Assembly: GCA_934633985.1 (NCBI GenBank)
Contig: CAKTYU010000003.1
Location: 62,001-126,000, forward strand
From: an uncultured Clostridia bacterium
GTDB taxonomy: Bacteria > Bacillota > Clostridia > Christensenellales > CAG-138
Direction: 5' to 3'
DNA length: 64,000 nt
Shown: positions 42,366-51,313 of the stretch, one piece after another
How positions within the stretch are numbered: the first letter of the stretch is position 1
Layout of the letters: each line of letters begins with the position of its first letter
Program-made: the position numbers and the translations under genes
The notes under the pieces: model-generated
What the model was told of the DNA's origin: nothing
The model's input: only the letters and a program-made list of their open reading frames with translations
Database searches by the model: none

Positions 42366-43438
42366 TATCTATGCTCTGCCTCCTTATGGCTAAGTATTTT
42401 ATTGAGGTCTACGTGGAACACATTTCTTGTTATTATTGTAATTATAATAAATGCTTGTATTATTTCAGTTGCTGCACAGGGGACACCTACTATCATTTGC
42501 ATTTTATTTGAGCCACTGCTTAGCGCACCGAACAACAATGATGATAGCAATATGCCTATTGGCGTACAGTCGCCAAGCAACGCCACGGTTATACCGTCAA
42601 AACCAATATTGCCAGCAAACCCCGCTGAAAGCTTTCCTTGAATGGCCAATATTTCTATGCATCCACCGAGCCCTGCAATGCCTCCTACGAGCATAAGAGT
42701 GAATACAATGTTTCGGTTTACAGTTATGCCGCAATATTGAGCTGCTGCAGGATTCAAGCCCATGACCCTAAGTTCGTATCCTTTTGAAGTATGCCACATC
42801 AGTATCCAATATCCAATAATCAGCAAAAGAGCGATAAATAGACCGGTGTGCAACCTTGTACCCTGAATAAAACGTGCAAGCCGTATGCCAGACATTACCG
42901 GATCGGATTGAGCAAGCCCCATTGCCGAACTTCCTTTCATCGGTCCGGCAACGCAATAACTTGCGAATATATTGGCTATGTAATTGAACATGATTGTTGT
43001 GATCATTTCATTTGCGCCAAACTTTATCTTGAGCACAGCTACGGCAAGCCCCCATAGGGCTCCTCCGAGGATACCAGCTAAAAGTGTAAGCGGCAGTTGT
43101 ATAGACGGGGACATTCCCTTCATCGTGCCAACAAATGTAGCAAAGACCGCTCCCATATAAAGTTGACCGCCGGCGCCTATATTGAAAATACCGCACTGAT
43201 ATGCTACTGCAAATCCAAGGCTGGAAAAAATCAGAGGAATTGCGTTGACTACAGTTTCACTCAGAGCACTCTTTCCCTTTAGTGCTCCTTCCATAAGGAC
43301 TGAATATGCTTCGATTGGATTAAAGCCTATTAGCCAAATAAAAATACCGGTTAATATCAAAGCAACAATTATCGCCAAAATAGAAGAAAAAGTCTTTTTT
43401 ATGTCCCTCGATATCAATACATCTCTTTTTTTCTCCAT
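42365..43438 (-). CDS. BMP-type nucleoside ABC transporter permease (YufP-like)
   Basis: A 357-residue permease with about ten membrane segments. Motifs 'IFNIGAGGQLYMGAVFATFV' and 'LRVMGLNPAAAQYCGI' are typical of the family. Membrane inner loops and length are normal. It lies directly downstream of the lipoprotein gene after a stem-loop, and its stop overlaps the next permease start by one base. Confidence 0.92.
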   Translation of the reverse strand: MEKKRDVLISRDIKKTFSSILAIIVALILTGIFIWLIGFNPIEAYSVLMEGALKGKSALSETVVNAIPLIFSSLGFAVAYQCGIFNIGAGGQLYMGAVFATFVGTMKGMSPSIQLPLTLLAGILGGALWGLAVAVLKIKFGANEMITTIMFNYIANIFASYCVAGPMKGSSAMGLAQSDPVMSGIRLARFIQGTRLHTGLFIALLLIIGYWILMWHTSKGYELRVMGLNPAAAQYCGITVNRNIVFTLMLVGGIAGLGGCIEILAIQGKLSAGFAGNIGFDGITVALLGDCTPIGILLSSLLFGALSSGSNKMQMIVGVPCAATEIIQAFIIITIITRNVFHVDLNKILSHKEAEHR

Positions 43439-43487
43439 TTATGAACAAAACCTCCCATATATGGCATTGCGACCAATTTTAAAGTAA

Positions 43488-43526
43488 ATCAGCCGCAATG
43501 CACAGGTGACTATTTTTTCGGCTGAT
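43488..43526 (-). promoter_or_regulatory. Intercistronic stem-loop after the binding-protein gene
   Basis: A perfect 8-bp stem (43488-43495 with 43519-43526) starting 2 nt after the lipoprotein stop on the minus strand. Such hairpins usually protect or attenuate the abundant binding-protein mRNA. Confidence 0.6.
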
Positions 43527-43527
43527 A

Positions 43528-44580
43528 TTAGTCTATAATAACCTCAATTGCACCAGAGGCAAGAGACTCGTATATTTCAGCTATTTTAGCTTCGTTCTCA
43601 ATGCCAAGAGCTTTGTCGGCAACAGCGTCGTTCCAAGGATCGAGGTATACCACGCCATAATTTGCCCCCATGGTTTCTATACTACTAGATAATGTACCTT
43701 CAATATACTGTTGAAAAACTTTCTCATAAGCTATGGAAGTATCCTTGTTTACAGTGGTTAGCACTGCATCGGGAGCAGCGTCAACGAGACCGGAACTTTC
43801 GGAAATAGCTAATACTTTACCTTCCTGTGCCGCCTCAAGAACGCCTACGGCACCAGCACTGCAAATTGATGTGAGCACATCGGCTCCATTTTCTATCATG
43901 GCTTTGGCGGTTTCCTTTGCTAAATTCACATCTGTGTCACTGCCGGTATAGGTAGATAGTACCTTGATTTCAGGGTCTATGTATTTAACCCCCTGTTCAA
44001 AGCCCTTTGCACCATTTACTATAGCTATGAATTCAGTTGCGCCAACAAAGCCAACGACTTTGCTCTTTGTGGCCATAGCTGCAATAACACCCATCATAAA
44101 GCCCTGATCCTTATCTTTTATCTGAACAGCCGCCATATTATCAGCGACAGTATCAGCGCCAATCATTATGAACTGAGTATTCGGGAAATCTTTGGCGACA
44201 TCCAGACCTATATCCTGCACCATATTAGTTGCAAAGAACACTACGTCATAACCCTCGGTAGCGTAGTTGCGGGCAACAGCTTCTACTTCAGACATATCTA
44301 CTTTTTCCATGTAAGAAGTCTGTGCGCCTAATGCGGCAATCTTTTCAAGACCGCAATATGCGGTGTAATCCCAACCCAGATCGCTTATGGCACCAAGCAA
44401 TATCAGCGCAACTTTCATATCTTTTACATTTTTATTTACATTGGGTTCAGCAGCGGTTTCAGAATCGCTTCCGGTGGTAGTTGTTGTTTCGGTGTTTTTA
44501 GCAGGGGTATTTTGTACACAGCCGCAAACTACGGCCAGCATCATAACAACGGTAAGCAATAAAGCAATCAATTTTTTCAT
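43528..44580 (-). CDS. BMP-family nucleoside-binding lipoprotein
   Basis: A 350-residue lipoprotein with lipobox 'VCGC' (cysteine 21), a Thr/Ser-rich linker, then the BMP fold: 'VALILLGAISDLGWDYTAY' (about 56-74), 'VDMSEVEAVARNYATEGYDV', 'MGVIAAMATKSKVVGFVGA' and 'AKAMIENGADVL'. BMP proteins bind nucleosides on the cell surface and deliver them to the ABC permease. Start at 44580, with GGAGG upstream. First gene of the minus-strand operon, driven by the promoter at 44698-44726. Confidence 0.93.
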   Translation of the reverse strand: MKKLIALLLTVVMMLAVVCGCVQNTPAKNTETTTTTGSDSETAAEPNVNKNVKDMKVALILLGAISDLGWDYTAYCGLEKIAALGAQTSYMEKVDMSEVEAVARNYATEGYDVVFFATNMVQDIGLDVAKDFPNTQFIMIGADTVADNMAAVQIKDKDQGFMMGVIAAMATKSKVVGFVGATEFIAIVNGAKGFEQGVKYIDPEIKVLSTYTGSDTDVNLAKETAKAMIENGADVLTSICSAGAVGVLEAAQEGKVLAISESSGLVDAAPDAVLTTVNKDTSIAYEKVFQQYIEGTLSSSIETMGANYGVVYLDPWNDAVADKALGIENEAKIAEIYESLASGAIEVIID

Positions 44581-44697
44581 TGTGATATCCTCCATTTTAG
44601 TCTTAGATGGTACAGTGTTGTTTTAGTTCAAAATAGCACTTGAAACGTATTGTCCCTGCATACAAGGATGAGAGAGAATGGATAGCAACATGACAAC

Positions 44698-44726
44698 ATT
44701 ATATTTAACGATGTACATATATTCAA
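44698..44726 (-). promoter_or_regulatory. Promoter of the nucleoside transporter operon
   Basis: On the minus strand TTGAAT (44726-44721), 17-bp spacer, TATAAT (44703-44698). It lies about 118 bp before the lipoprotein start, immediately next to operator copy 1. Confidence 0.75.
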
Positions 44727-44737
44727 CAAAATCATAC

Positions 44738-44751
44738 AAAGTCAGACCTTT
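44738..44751. promoter_or_regulatory. Putative GntR operator, copy 1
   Basis: AAAGTCAGACCTTT, a partial palindrome (AAAG...CTTT). It is repeated exactly 31 bp away and sits 11 bp upstream of the minus-strand -35. Confidence 0.65.
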
Positions 44752-44768
44752 GTAAATATTTCCAAATT

Positions 44769-44782
44769 AAAGTCAGACCTTT
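44769..44782. promoter_or_regulatory. Putative GntR operator, copy 2
   Basis: The second exact AAAGTCAGACCTTT, 31 bp (about three helical turns) from copy 1 and 17 bp before the plus-strand -35. The two sites on one DNA face suit cooperative binding of the GntR protein encoded next door. Confidence 0.65.
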
Positions 44783-44799
44783 AAGAAAGGCTGCAATCC

Positions 44800-44828
44800 T
44801 TGACACTATCTTTGCCCTTTGCTATCAT
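44800..44828 (+). promoter_or_regulatory. Promoter of the gntR-deaminase operon
   Basis: TTGACA at 44800-44805, 17-bp spacer, TATCAT at 44823-44828; gntR begins 32 bp later. Confidence 0.8.
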
Positions 44829-44860
44829 GATTGACATGAGAGAGAAGGAAGCTGCATATT

Positions 44861-45637
44861 ATGAATAGCAACGATTTTAATTTGCAGGCATCTGTGCGTA
44901 AACAGATATGTGAGTATATAGACAATGCAAACATTGCCAAGGGAATGCGGCTTCCAAGCGAGGTGAAGCTTGCTGAGATGTTTGGGGTCAGTAGGGCTAC
45001 GGTACGTTCTGTACTTGCAGATCTTGCTAATGAGGGGCGGATAATACGTCGACATGGCAGCGGAACTTTTGTAAATGCTTATACAGAGGCTGTTAGAGCA
45101 ACGCTTTTTCCCTCAATGCAATACTACTGGGATATAATAAAAAATTCCGGTTATACGCCAGACGTAAAGCTTGTTTCTTCCCGCATTATCACCAACAAGC
45201 AGGTAGCAGCAGCTTTGCGGTTGCCACTTGATACAAAACTGTTATTTCTGGAGAGGGTATACTTTGCGGACGGTAAGCCTTGTATAATATGTAAAGACTA
45301 TTTTGACATAAAAATCATAAAGAATAAAAAAGCTTTTAATCCCCAAGCTTCACACTCTATTTTTCAGATACTTTATGAATCTACAGGTCGTACCATAATA
45401 TGGTCCCAAGCGGATATCAAGGCTACCAGCACACAAAGACACAAAGATTTGGCAAAGTATTTCGATGACATTTCCAGTAATAGCATAAAACCCCTTCTTG
45501 CGTTCTGCTGTGTCTGCTATGACAAAAGAGATTTACCATTTTTGTATACAGATTCCTTTTTTGATACTAATCTGATAGGTTTTAGCTACATCCAGCAATA
45601 TGGCGCGGGAAGGAAAAAGGATAATCTGGAGGACTGA
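44861..45637 (+). CDS. GntR-family regulator (HutC/UTRA type)
   Basis: A 258-residue regulator. Winged helix at about 8-72 ('MRLPSEVKLAEMFGVSRATV', 'EGRIIRRHGSGTFV') and a UTRA ligand-binding domain (about 90-250; 'RLPLDTKLLFLERVYFADGK'). The UTRA class senses a small metabolite, here plausibly a purine or its degradation product (inference). It is divergent from the transporter operon and first in the deaminase operon. The two identical 14-bp operators in the shared control region are its likely targets, giving joint control of uptake and degradation. Confidence 0.9.
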   Translation: MNSNDFNLQASVRKQICEYIDNANIAKGMRLPSEVKLAEMFGVSRATVRSVLADLANEGRIIRRHGSGTFVNAYTEAVRATLFPSMQYYWDIIKNSGYTPDVKLVSSRIITNKQVAAALRLPLDTKLLFLERVYFADGKPCIICKDYFDIKIIKNKKAFNPQASHSIFQILYESTGRTIIWSQADIKATSTQRHKDLAKYFDDISSNSIKPLLAFCCVCYDKRDLPFLYTDSFFDTNLIGFSYIQQYGAGRKKDNLED

Positions 45638-45644
45638 TCTATAA

Positions 45645-47426
45645 ATGAATACACTGCAGGATTTAGAAAGCATGGTTGAAGATTTGCGAAGTGAATTAGA
45701 AGCGGCTTCAGGTAAGCGTATTTGTGATACCGTGCTTTACAATGTAAAAATTGTCGATGTCTATTCCGAACGCATATACGATGGTTCCGTTGCAATACAC
45801 AATGGACGTATAATAGCCGTCAATCCAGATGAGCATATTAGGGCACATGAAATGATAGACGGCAAAGGACAATATGCGGTTCCTGGTTTTATAGACGCCC
45901 ATGCGCATATAGAAACCACGCTTCTTACTCCAATGGCGCTTGGCGATTTGGTAGCGCCTTGGGGTACCACTTCAATGTTTGTAGATGCAATGGAAATAGC
46001 TAATGTGGCGGGGATAGATGGACTCAATTCATTGGTTAATAGCTCATCTTGCTTGCCGTTCAGAATGTACCTTGAAATACCATCACGAGTACCTACCATG
46101 CCAGGATTTGAAACAACTGGCGGCACATTGGAAGTATCAGAGGTTGAACAGCTCTTTGAAAATGATGTTGCTATAAGCTTAGGAGAGCTTGACCCGTCTA
46201 AGATTTTGAACATTAAAGAAGACTACCTGCAGAAAATACTATGCGCATTACTCAATGGGCGAATTTGTAACGGTCATGCTATTGGGCTCAACTGTCAGGA
46301 ACTGAATGTTTACGCTACCGGGCATATTGCTGATGATCATGAGTGTGTGAGCGGCGATGATTTATTAAACCGTCTTAGAGTAGGAATAGGCGTAATGCTA
46401 AGGGAAGGCAGTAGCGAACGAAATACTGCCGACCTTATTAAATGCATCATTGCCAACGGTTTGCCAACTGATAGTTTTATGTTCTGTACTGATGACAAAC
46501 ATGCAAACGACATTGCTCATGAAGGACATATTAGCTACAACATACAGCTTGCCATAAACCTTGGAATGCCTGCTATTACTGCTATAAAGATAGCTTCTTT
46601 AAATGCTGCACGCCACTTCCACATGGAACATGATTTGGGAGCTATAGCACCTGGGCGGCTTGCCGATATTGTTTTGCTTCCCAGCTTGAACAAAATCACT
46701 CCCACAATGGTGATTAAGAATGGAAAGGTGGTATTTAACGGGGAGAAAAAATATTCATCTGTGAATGCCAATTATTCACATGAACTCATGAATACTGTAA
46801 AACTTCCGAGCAATATCTGTGCTGATGATTTTCGTATTATCGCGAAAGGTTCCAAGGCTCTTTGCCGCGTTATCGGTATGATTTCCGATCAAATAATTAA
46901 TGAAGAACGCCAAATTTGGATGGATATACAAGACGGCGAGATAAAACAAGATACGAACCGAGATATACTCAAACTAACTGTTGTCGAACGCTACGGCAAG
47001 ACAAACAACGTAATGTCATCTTTCGTTCAGGGATTCGGCTTAAAAAAGGGTGCCATTGCATCATCCGTATCTCATGACCACCATAATATAGTTGTAGTAG
47101 GCTGCAACGATAATGATATGCTAATCGCGGTACGTGAACTAGAAAAAAGTCAAGGCGGTTTTACTGCGGTTGCGGATGGAAAGATAATTGGCATTATGCC
47201 GCTACCTTTGGCAGGGCTCATGAGTACAAAATCGGCAGATACGGTTTTGGAACAGATGGACAAGATAAATGAAACAGTTATAAAGCTTGGATGCAATATG
47301 AAGGCTCCTTTTATGTCATTATCATTTATCTCTCTTCCTACGGTACCACAGCTTGGCTTGACCGACATGGGGATGATTGATGTTCTGGGACATCGTTTCA
47401 TAGAACCCATAATAAAGGTTAAATGA
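45645..47426 (+). CDS. Adenine deaminase family protein
   Basis: A 593-residue protein of the Ade/AdeC family. Metal-dependent amidohydrolase barrel with 'YAVPGFIDAHAHIETTLLTP' (HxH), 'GELDPSKILN', 'NGHAIGLNCQELNVY' and 'GHISYNIQLAI', and the C-terminal domain with 'DHHNIVVVG' and 'GFTAVADGKIIGIMPLPLAG'. Normal length for the family. The known member reaction is adenine to hypoxanthine plus ammonia. GGAGG lies before its ATG, overlapping the gntR end. It is the first enzyme of the operon and probably deaminates the imported purine base. Confidence 0.85.
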   Translation: MNTLQDLESMVEDLRSELEAASGKRICDTVLYNVKIVDVYSERIYDGSVAIHNGRIIAVNPDEHIRAHEMIDGKGQYAVPGFIDAHAHIETTLLTPMALGDLVAPWGTTSMFVDAMEIANVAGIDGLNSLVNSSSCLPFRMYLEIPSRVPTMPGFETTGGTLEVSEVEQLFENDVAISLGELDPSKILNIKEDYLQKILCALLNGRICNGHAIGLNCQELNVYATGHIADDHECVSGDDLLNRLRVGIGVMLREGSSERNTADLIKCIIANGLPTDSFMFCTDDKHANDIAHEGHISYNIQLAINLGMPAITAIKIASLNAARHFHMEHDLGAIAPGRLADIVLLPSLNKITPTMVIKNGKVVFNGEKKYSSVNANYSHELMNTVKLPSNICADDFRIIAKGSKALCRVIGMISDQIINEERQIWMDIQDGEIKQDTNRDILKLTVVERYGKTNNVMSSFVQGFGLKKGAIASSVSHDHHNIVVVGCNDNDMLIAVRELEKSQGGFTAVADGKIIGIMPLPLAGLMSTKSADTVLEQMDKINETVIKLGCNMKAPFMSLSFISLPTVPQLGLTDMGMIDVLGHRFIEPIIKVK

Positions 47427-47490
47427 AATTACGTTTAAACTGGCTATACCCAGAAATTAGCATAGGAATTTTCAGAAAAGGAGATTTGCC

Positions 47491-48855
47491 ATGAAGACTC
47501 TTCTTACTCACGGATATGTACTTACTGTAGATAAGGATTTTTCCATTATACATGATGGAGCGCTCTGCTACGAAAAGGACAGAATAATAGATATAGGAAA
47601 GACTGGCGATCTGCTGCCACGTTATCCTGACGCAAATATCATAGATGCTACTAAGAAAATCATAATGCCCGGCCTTATTAATACTCATCTTCATTCTGGA
47701 TTGATTCGTGGAACAGCCGAGGATTTGAAAGTATGGGAATGGCTTGCCATGCACGTGGATCCAAAGCACAAAGTTCTGTTGCCTAGCGATGCCTATATAG
47801 CCTCTAAAGTGTGCTATAGCGAGGCATTGCTTTCTGGAACTACTACCGTTGTAGATATGTATCGTTACATGGATCGCTGTGCCGATTCTGCTGAAGAGAC
47901 AGGAATACGCGCCGTGCTTGCCCCTTATGTGGGTGATAGACCTGGTTATGATTATTTTGAAAAGGTAGATGCAAATGAGAGACTGTATCTCGAACGCAAT
48001 GGCAGTGCTGATGGGCGAATAAGCGTATGGTTTGGCCTTGAACACTTAGTATATTGCTCCAAAGATGCTTTTAGCCGTGTCGCAAAGCTGGCCGAAAAGT
48101 ATGATACTGGCATACACACTCATGGTGAAGAATCCATTCAGATGGCAAATATGATAAGAGCAAAGTACGGTTGTACTCCTATGCAGGAATTTTACAATCG
48201 CGGTATTCTCGGGAACAAGACGCTTATTGCGCATTGCTGCTGGATAACACCGTATGAAATGGAGATAATGCGTGCAACAGGGACGTCAATAGCACATTGT
48301 CCAGTCAGCAATATGAAATTGGCATCAGGTATATGTCCCGTTCCTACTGCGCTTGAGAAGGGTATACATGTAGGCATCGGGAGTGACGGTATAAAAGAAA
48401 ATAACAACGTTGATATGTTTGAAGAAATGAAGTTTGCGGCGCTGCTGCATAAGCTTGCGCATCTCGACGCTACGGTAATGCCAGCAGAAGAAGCAATAAA
48501 GCTAGCTACCATTTATGGTGCACGCGCAATACACATGGAAAATCAAATCGGCTCTCTTGAAGTGGGTAAAAAGGCGGATATTGTCTTGTTGGATTATAAT
48601 AAACTACACATGGCGCCGCATCTTTTTGGTAAATATGAAAACTTTGTACCCAACATAGTACATAGTACAAGCGGTGCCGATGTTTGGATGACAATATGTA
48701 ATGGTCAGATAAGAGTCCAGAATCATCAACTTGTAGGTGTAGACATTGAAGAAATGATACGCGAATACACAGGGAAGACGGAAGAACTTATTGTGCGGCG
48801 TGAGCCTTATATCCCTACACAGGAGGAGGCCAGTATAAATAACGTGGTGGTTTAA
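47491..48855 (+). CDS. TrzA/SAH-deaminase-like amidohydrolase 1
   Basis: A 454-residue amidohydrolase. 'IMPGLINTHLHSGLIRGTAE' (HxH metal site), 'YDTGIHTHGEE' (His), 'LIAHCCWI' (His) and 'GIGSDGIKENNNVDMFEEMK' (Asp) are the canonical positions, with N- and C-terminal beta domains ('LEVGKKADIVLLD'). The family includes S-adenosylhomocysteine/methylthioadenosine deaminases, guanine deaminases and triazine hydrolases. AAAGGAG precedes the ATG. Substrate not deducible; context points to an aminated purine or nucleoside. Confidence 0.85.
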   Translation: MKTLLTHGYVLTVDKDFSIIHDGALCYEKDRIIDIGKTGDLLPRYPDANIIDATKKIIMPGLINTHLHSGLIRGTAEDLKVWEWLAMHVDPKHKVLLPSDAYIASKVCYSEALLSGTTTVVDMYRYMDRCADSAEETGIRAVLAPYVGDRPGYDYFEKVDANERLYLERNGSADGRISVWFGLEHLVYCSKDAFSRVAKLAEKYDTGIHTHGEESIQMANMIRAKYGCTPMQEFYNRGILGNKTLIAHCCWITPYEMEIMRATGTSIAHCPVSNMKLASGICPVPTALEKGIHVGIGSDGIKENNNVDMFEEMKFAALLHKLAHLDATVMPAEEAIKLATIYGARAIHMENQIGSLEVGKKADIVLLDYNKLHMAPHLFGKYENFVPNIVHSTSGADVWMTICNGQIRVQNHQLVGVDIEEMIREYTGKTEELIVRREPYIPTQEEASINNVVV

Positions 48856-48877
48856 ATAAATAAAGGGAAAACTAAAT

Positions 48878-50233
48878 ATGAAGATTGTTCTTATCCATCC
48901 AACAATAATTACCATGGATGACAGCTGTCACATAATTGACGACGGTTATATAGCCATAGATAACGATACCATACTTGCGGTAGGTGAATATACCGACCTT
49001 AAACCAGAAAAATATCAGGATTACGCCACAGAGGATTGCCGCAGGGATGGGCAGCCGTTAGTAGCGCTTCCGGGATTCATCCAGACTCATGTGCATACTA
49101 CTCAGGCATTGGGTCGTGGACTTGCTGATGATGTGGATTTAATTACCTGGACGCGAAAGCGCATATGGCCTTATGAAGCTGCATTATCAGCAGATGATGC
49201 TTATCTTAGTGCTCAACTTAGTATAGCTGCAATGCTAAAGAGCGGCACGACGCAATTTTGTGAAGCTGGCGGAGAACATCCGGACTCTATAGCTCAAGCA
49301 ATTATTGATACTGGGATAAAAGGGACGGTTTGTCTTTCCACTATGGATTTGCCGGGAGAAATACCTCAAGCACTGCAAATGACCTATGATCAAGCATGCG
49401 AACGGAATTTTTCATTAGTAGAAAAATGGCATAATAATGCCCTGTGCAGTAGAGTCGATGCGTGTTTGAACATATTGAATCTTTTTCTATCCAGTGAAAA
49501 ACTGTGGCGCACATTTAGCAGATATGCTTTCGATAACAACGTTTTGTTCCAGTGCCATGCAGCCGAATCCACTTCGGAGGTAGAATATACGAAACGAGTT
49601 TACGGTAAGAGACCCATAGAACTTCTCGACAGTTGGGGGGCTCTTTCGCCGAATCTGCTGGCAGCCCATGTAGTGCATGTAACACCGAAAGAAATAGAAC
49701 TTCTTGTAAAGGGTGAAGTAAAATGTATGCATTGTCCAGCTGCGGATTTACGTATTGCAGGTTTTGCGCCTATAGCCGAATACTTGGATCGGGGAATCCC
49801 TGTTTCAATAGGGACGAACAGTCCGCCGTGTAATAATCGCATGAGCATGATGGACGAAATGTGGCTTGCGGGACTGATGCATAAGGCGATCAGTCAAAAT
49901 CCCAAAGCAGTACCAGCTAAGTCGGTGCTGACTATGGCTACGCGTAATGGAGCAATTGCTCTAAAAAAACTGGATTCATGTGGAAGCATAACAGTGGGCA
50001 AAAAAGCAGACTTAACGCTACTTGACATGAATACTCTGTGCAGCACACCTGCTCATGATCTTTATTCTACAATTGTATATCAAGCGACATCAGCAGCAGT
50101 AGATACGGTGTTTGTAGACGGTAACAGGCTTCTTGACAGAGGATGCCTCACTACTATTGACGAAAATGCCCTTATCCGCGAATGCCAACGCCATAGCAAA
50201 TCTATTGTTAGGCGTGCGGGTATAAGATACTGA
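48878..50233 (+). CDS. TrzA/SAH-deaminase-like amidohydrolase 2
   Basis: A 451-residue paralogue of the preceding gene. Metal motifs: 'ALPGFIQTHVHTTQALGRG', 'LFQCHAAES', 'LLAAHVVHV' and 'SIGTNSPPCNNRMSMMDEM' (the Asp of 'GSD' is replaced by Asn in 'GTNSPP', a feature of triazine-hydrolase/guanine-deaminase-like variants). Two different copies in one operon suggest two substrates or two steps. It begins 22 bp after the preceding stop and is followed by a terminator at 50317. Confidence 0.84.
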   Translation: MKIVLIHPTIITMDDSCHIIDDGYIAIDNDTILAVGEYTDLKPEKYQDYATEDCRRDGQPLVALPGFIQTHVHTTQALGRGLADDVDLITWTRKRIWPYEAALSADDAYLSAQLSIAAMLKSGTTQFCEAGGEHPDSIAQAIIDTGIKGTVCLSTMDLPGEIPQALQMTYDQACERNFSLVEKWHNNALCSRVDACLNILNLFLSSEKLWRTFSRYAFDNNVLFQCHAAESTSEVEYTKRVYGKRPIELLDSWGALSPNLLAAHVVHVTPKEIELLVKGEVKCMHCPAADLRIAGFAPIAEYLDRGIPVSIGTNSPPCNNRMSMMDEMWLAGLMHKAISQNPKAVPAKSVLTMATRNGAIALKKLDSCGSITVGKKADLTLLDMNTLCSTPAHDLYSTIVYQATSAAVDTVFVDGNRLLDRGCLTTIDENALIRECQRHSKSIVRRAGIRY

Positions 50234-50316
50234 CAATATATTTTGAAAAGTAGCCGCATTTTAATTAACGGACGAAACAGTAAGTAAAAAAACCGAATAT
50301 TGATCAATAACAGAAG

Positions 50317-50337
50317 GCAGATTTCAATCTGCTTTTT
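50317..50337 (+). terminator. Terminator of the deaminase operon
   Basis: A 6-7 bp stem (50317-50322 with 50327-50332) followed by TTTTT, 85 bp after the last stop. Confidence 0.7.
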
Positions 50338-50431
50338 GTTGTGATAGCAAAACCCCGCCATAGCGGCAAAGAAAACTAATATGCTAAATTATGCAAAAGC
50401 CTGCCAGCTGCGAAGCTTAATATAATGCGGA

Positions 50432-50584
50432 AAGGTGCTATCGCGGAATAAGATACTCATACGCTTCAAGGTCGGTATCGAAATGACGATTGAACTGAAG
50501 CCGGCTGAATAATCCCGTTTATTATCGGAAACTGCCTAAGCATCATAACTTTTTTATTGCAGCTAAATTGACCGATAGTGCCAA
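50432..50584 (+). repeat. Direct repeat copy B with recombinase 3' fragment
   Basis: 153 bp matching 29885-30038 apart from one base lost in a T-rich run. The first part encodes the last 26 codons and stop of the third serine recombinase ('RFKVGIEMTIEL') with no upstream recombinase sequence, so it is a scar of a second copy of the element's right end. Immediately after it stands another hairpin plus TTTTTCTTG. Confidence 0.92.
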
Positions 50585-50587
50585 AAG

Positions 50588-50616
50588 GCCGTCCGATAAG
50601 ATCGGGCGGCTTTTTC
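50588..50616 (+). terminator. Intrinsic terminator at the second junction
   Basis: A 10-bp stem (50588-50597 with 50601-50610, one G-U pair), loop AAG, then TTTTTCTTG. It resembles the terminator at 30039, which follows the other repeat copy. Confidence 0.85.
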
Positions 50617-50632
50617 TTGCTTTAATCCGCCT

Positions 50633-51244
50633 TTAACTATTCTCCCACCAGTAGGCCTCCGCGTCGTCGAGGTTGTCGAAGGCGTCCCAGTTAGCCTCGT
50701 AAAAGTCCTCCGGGCCCACGAAGTCCGCCGCGTTGTATGGGTCATAGGCGCCGCCCCCGCTATCGGAGGGGGTCACCGGCCGGAATTTCGGTGTGGGGGG
50801 AGGGGCGGGCGTGTAGTGCGCCGCCCTGTACTGTGCCGCCCCGCGCTCGTAGCTGTCCCGGGCCCGCTTCCGCAGCTCGCGTATCTGGGCTGCATACGGC
50901 CCGGCGTAATCCTCCGGTATGTCCCTGAGGCGGTATACGGCGTCGAAATAGCAGGTATGGGAGGCCTTGCCCTTCTCATACAGCTTCAGCGCCTCTATAT
51001 AGCTGACGAGCTCGTATTTGTCCCCGTATATGCTGGGCAGGTCATTCAGCAGCTCCAACGCCTCGTCCATCCTCCCCTCGTCCATGAGGGCTATGGCCCT
51101 TTCGTATTCCGCCCCGTTAGCAGGCTGCCCTCCGCGCCCCGCCCCAGGCGGAAGCGCACTTAACGCGAACGCCAGGCCGGCTGCAAGCAGCAGCGCGGCG
51201 GCGTATCCTACTATTATTCCTTTTCCTTTAAAAATGCTGTTCAC
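50633..51244 (-). CDS. Membrane-anchored TPR-like protein
   Basis: A 203-residue protein. It starts with GTG (AGGAGG 6 nt upstream), has an N-terminal membrane anchor ('YAAALLLAAGLAFALSAL', about 13-30), one or two tetratricopeptide-like helices ('YERAIALMDEGRMDEALELL') and a long Pro/Asp/Tyr-rich acidic C-terminal tail. It probably acts outside the membrane as a binding scaffold; no specific partner is recognised. Divergent from the cysteine desulfidase gene. Confidence 0.72.
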   Translation of the reverse strand: MNSIFKGKGIIVGYAAALLLAAGLAFALSALPPGAGRGGQPANGAEYERAIALMDEGRMDEALELLNDLPSIYGDKYELVSYIEALKLYEKGKASHTCYFDAVYRLRDIPEDYAGPYAAQIRELRKRARDSYERGAAQYRAAHYTPAPPPTPKFRPVTPSDSGGGAYDPYNAADFVGPEDFYEANWDAFDNLDDAEAYWWENS

Positions 51245-51313
51245 GGCGGCCTCCTGCGGATAGGTGTGTGCGCGGTATTATCTTTAAGTATAGCACATCT
51301 GCACCCGCCGGTC

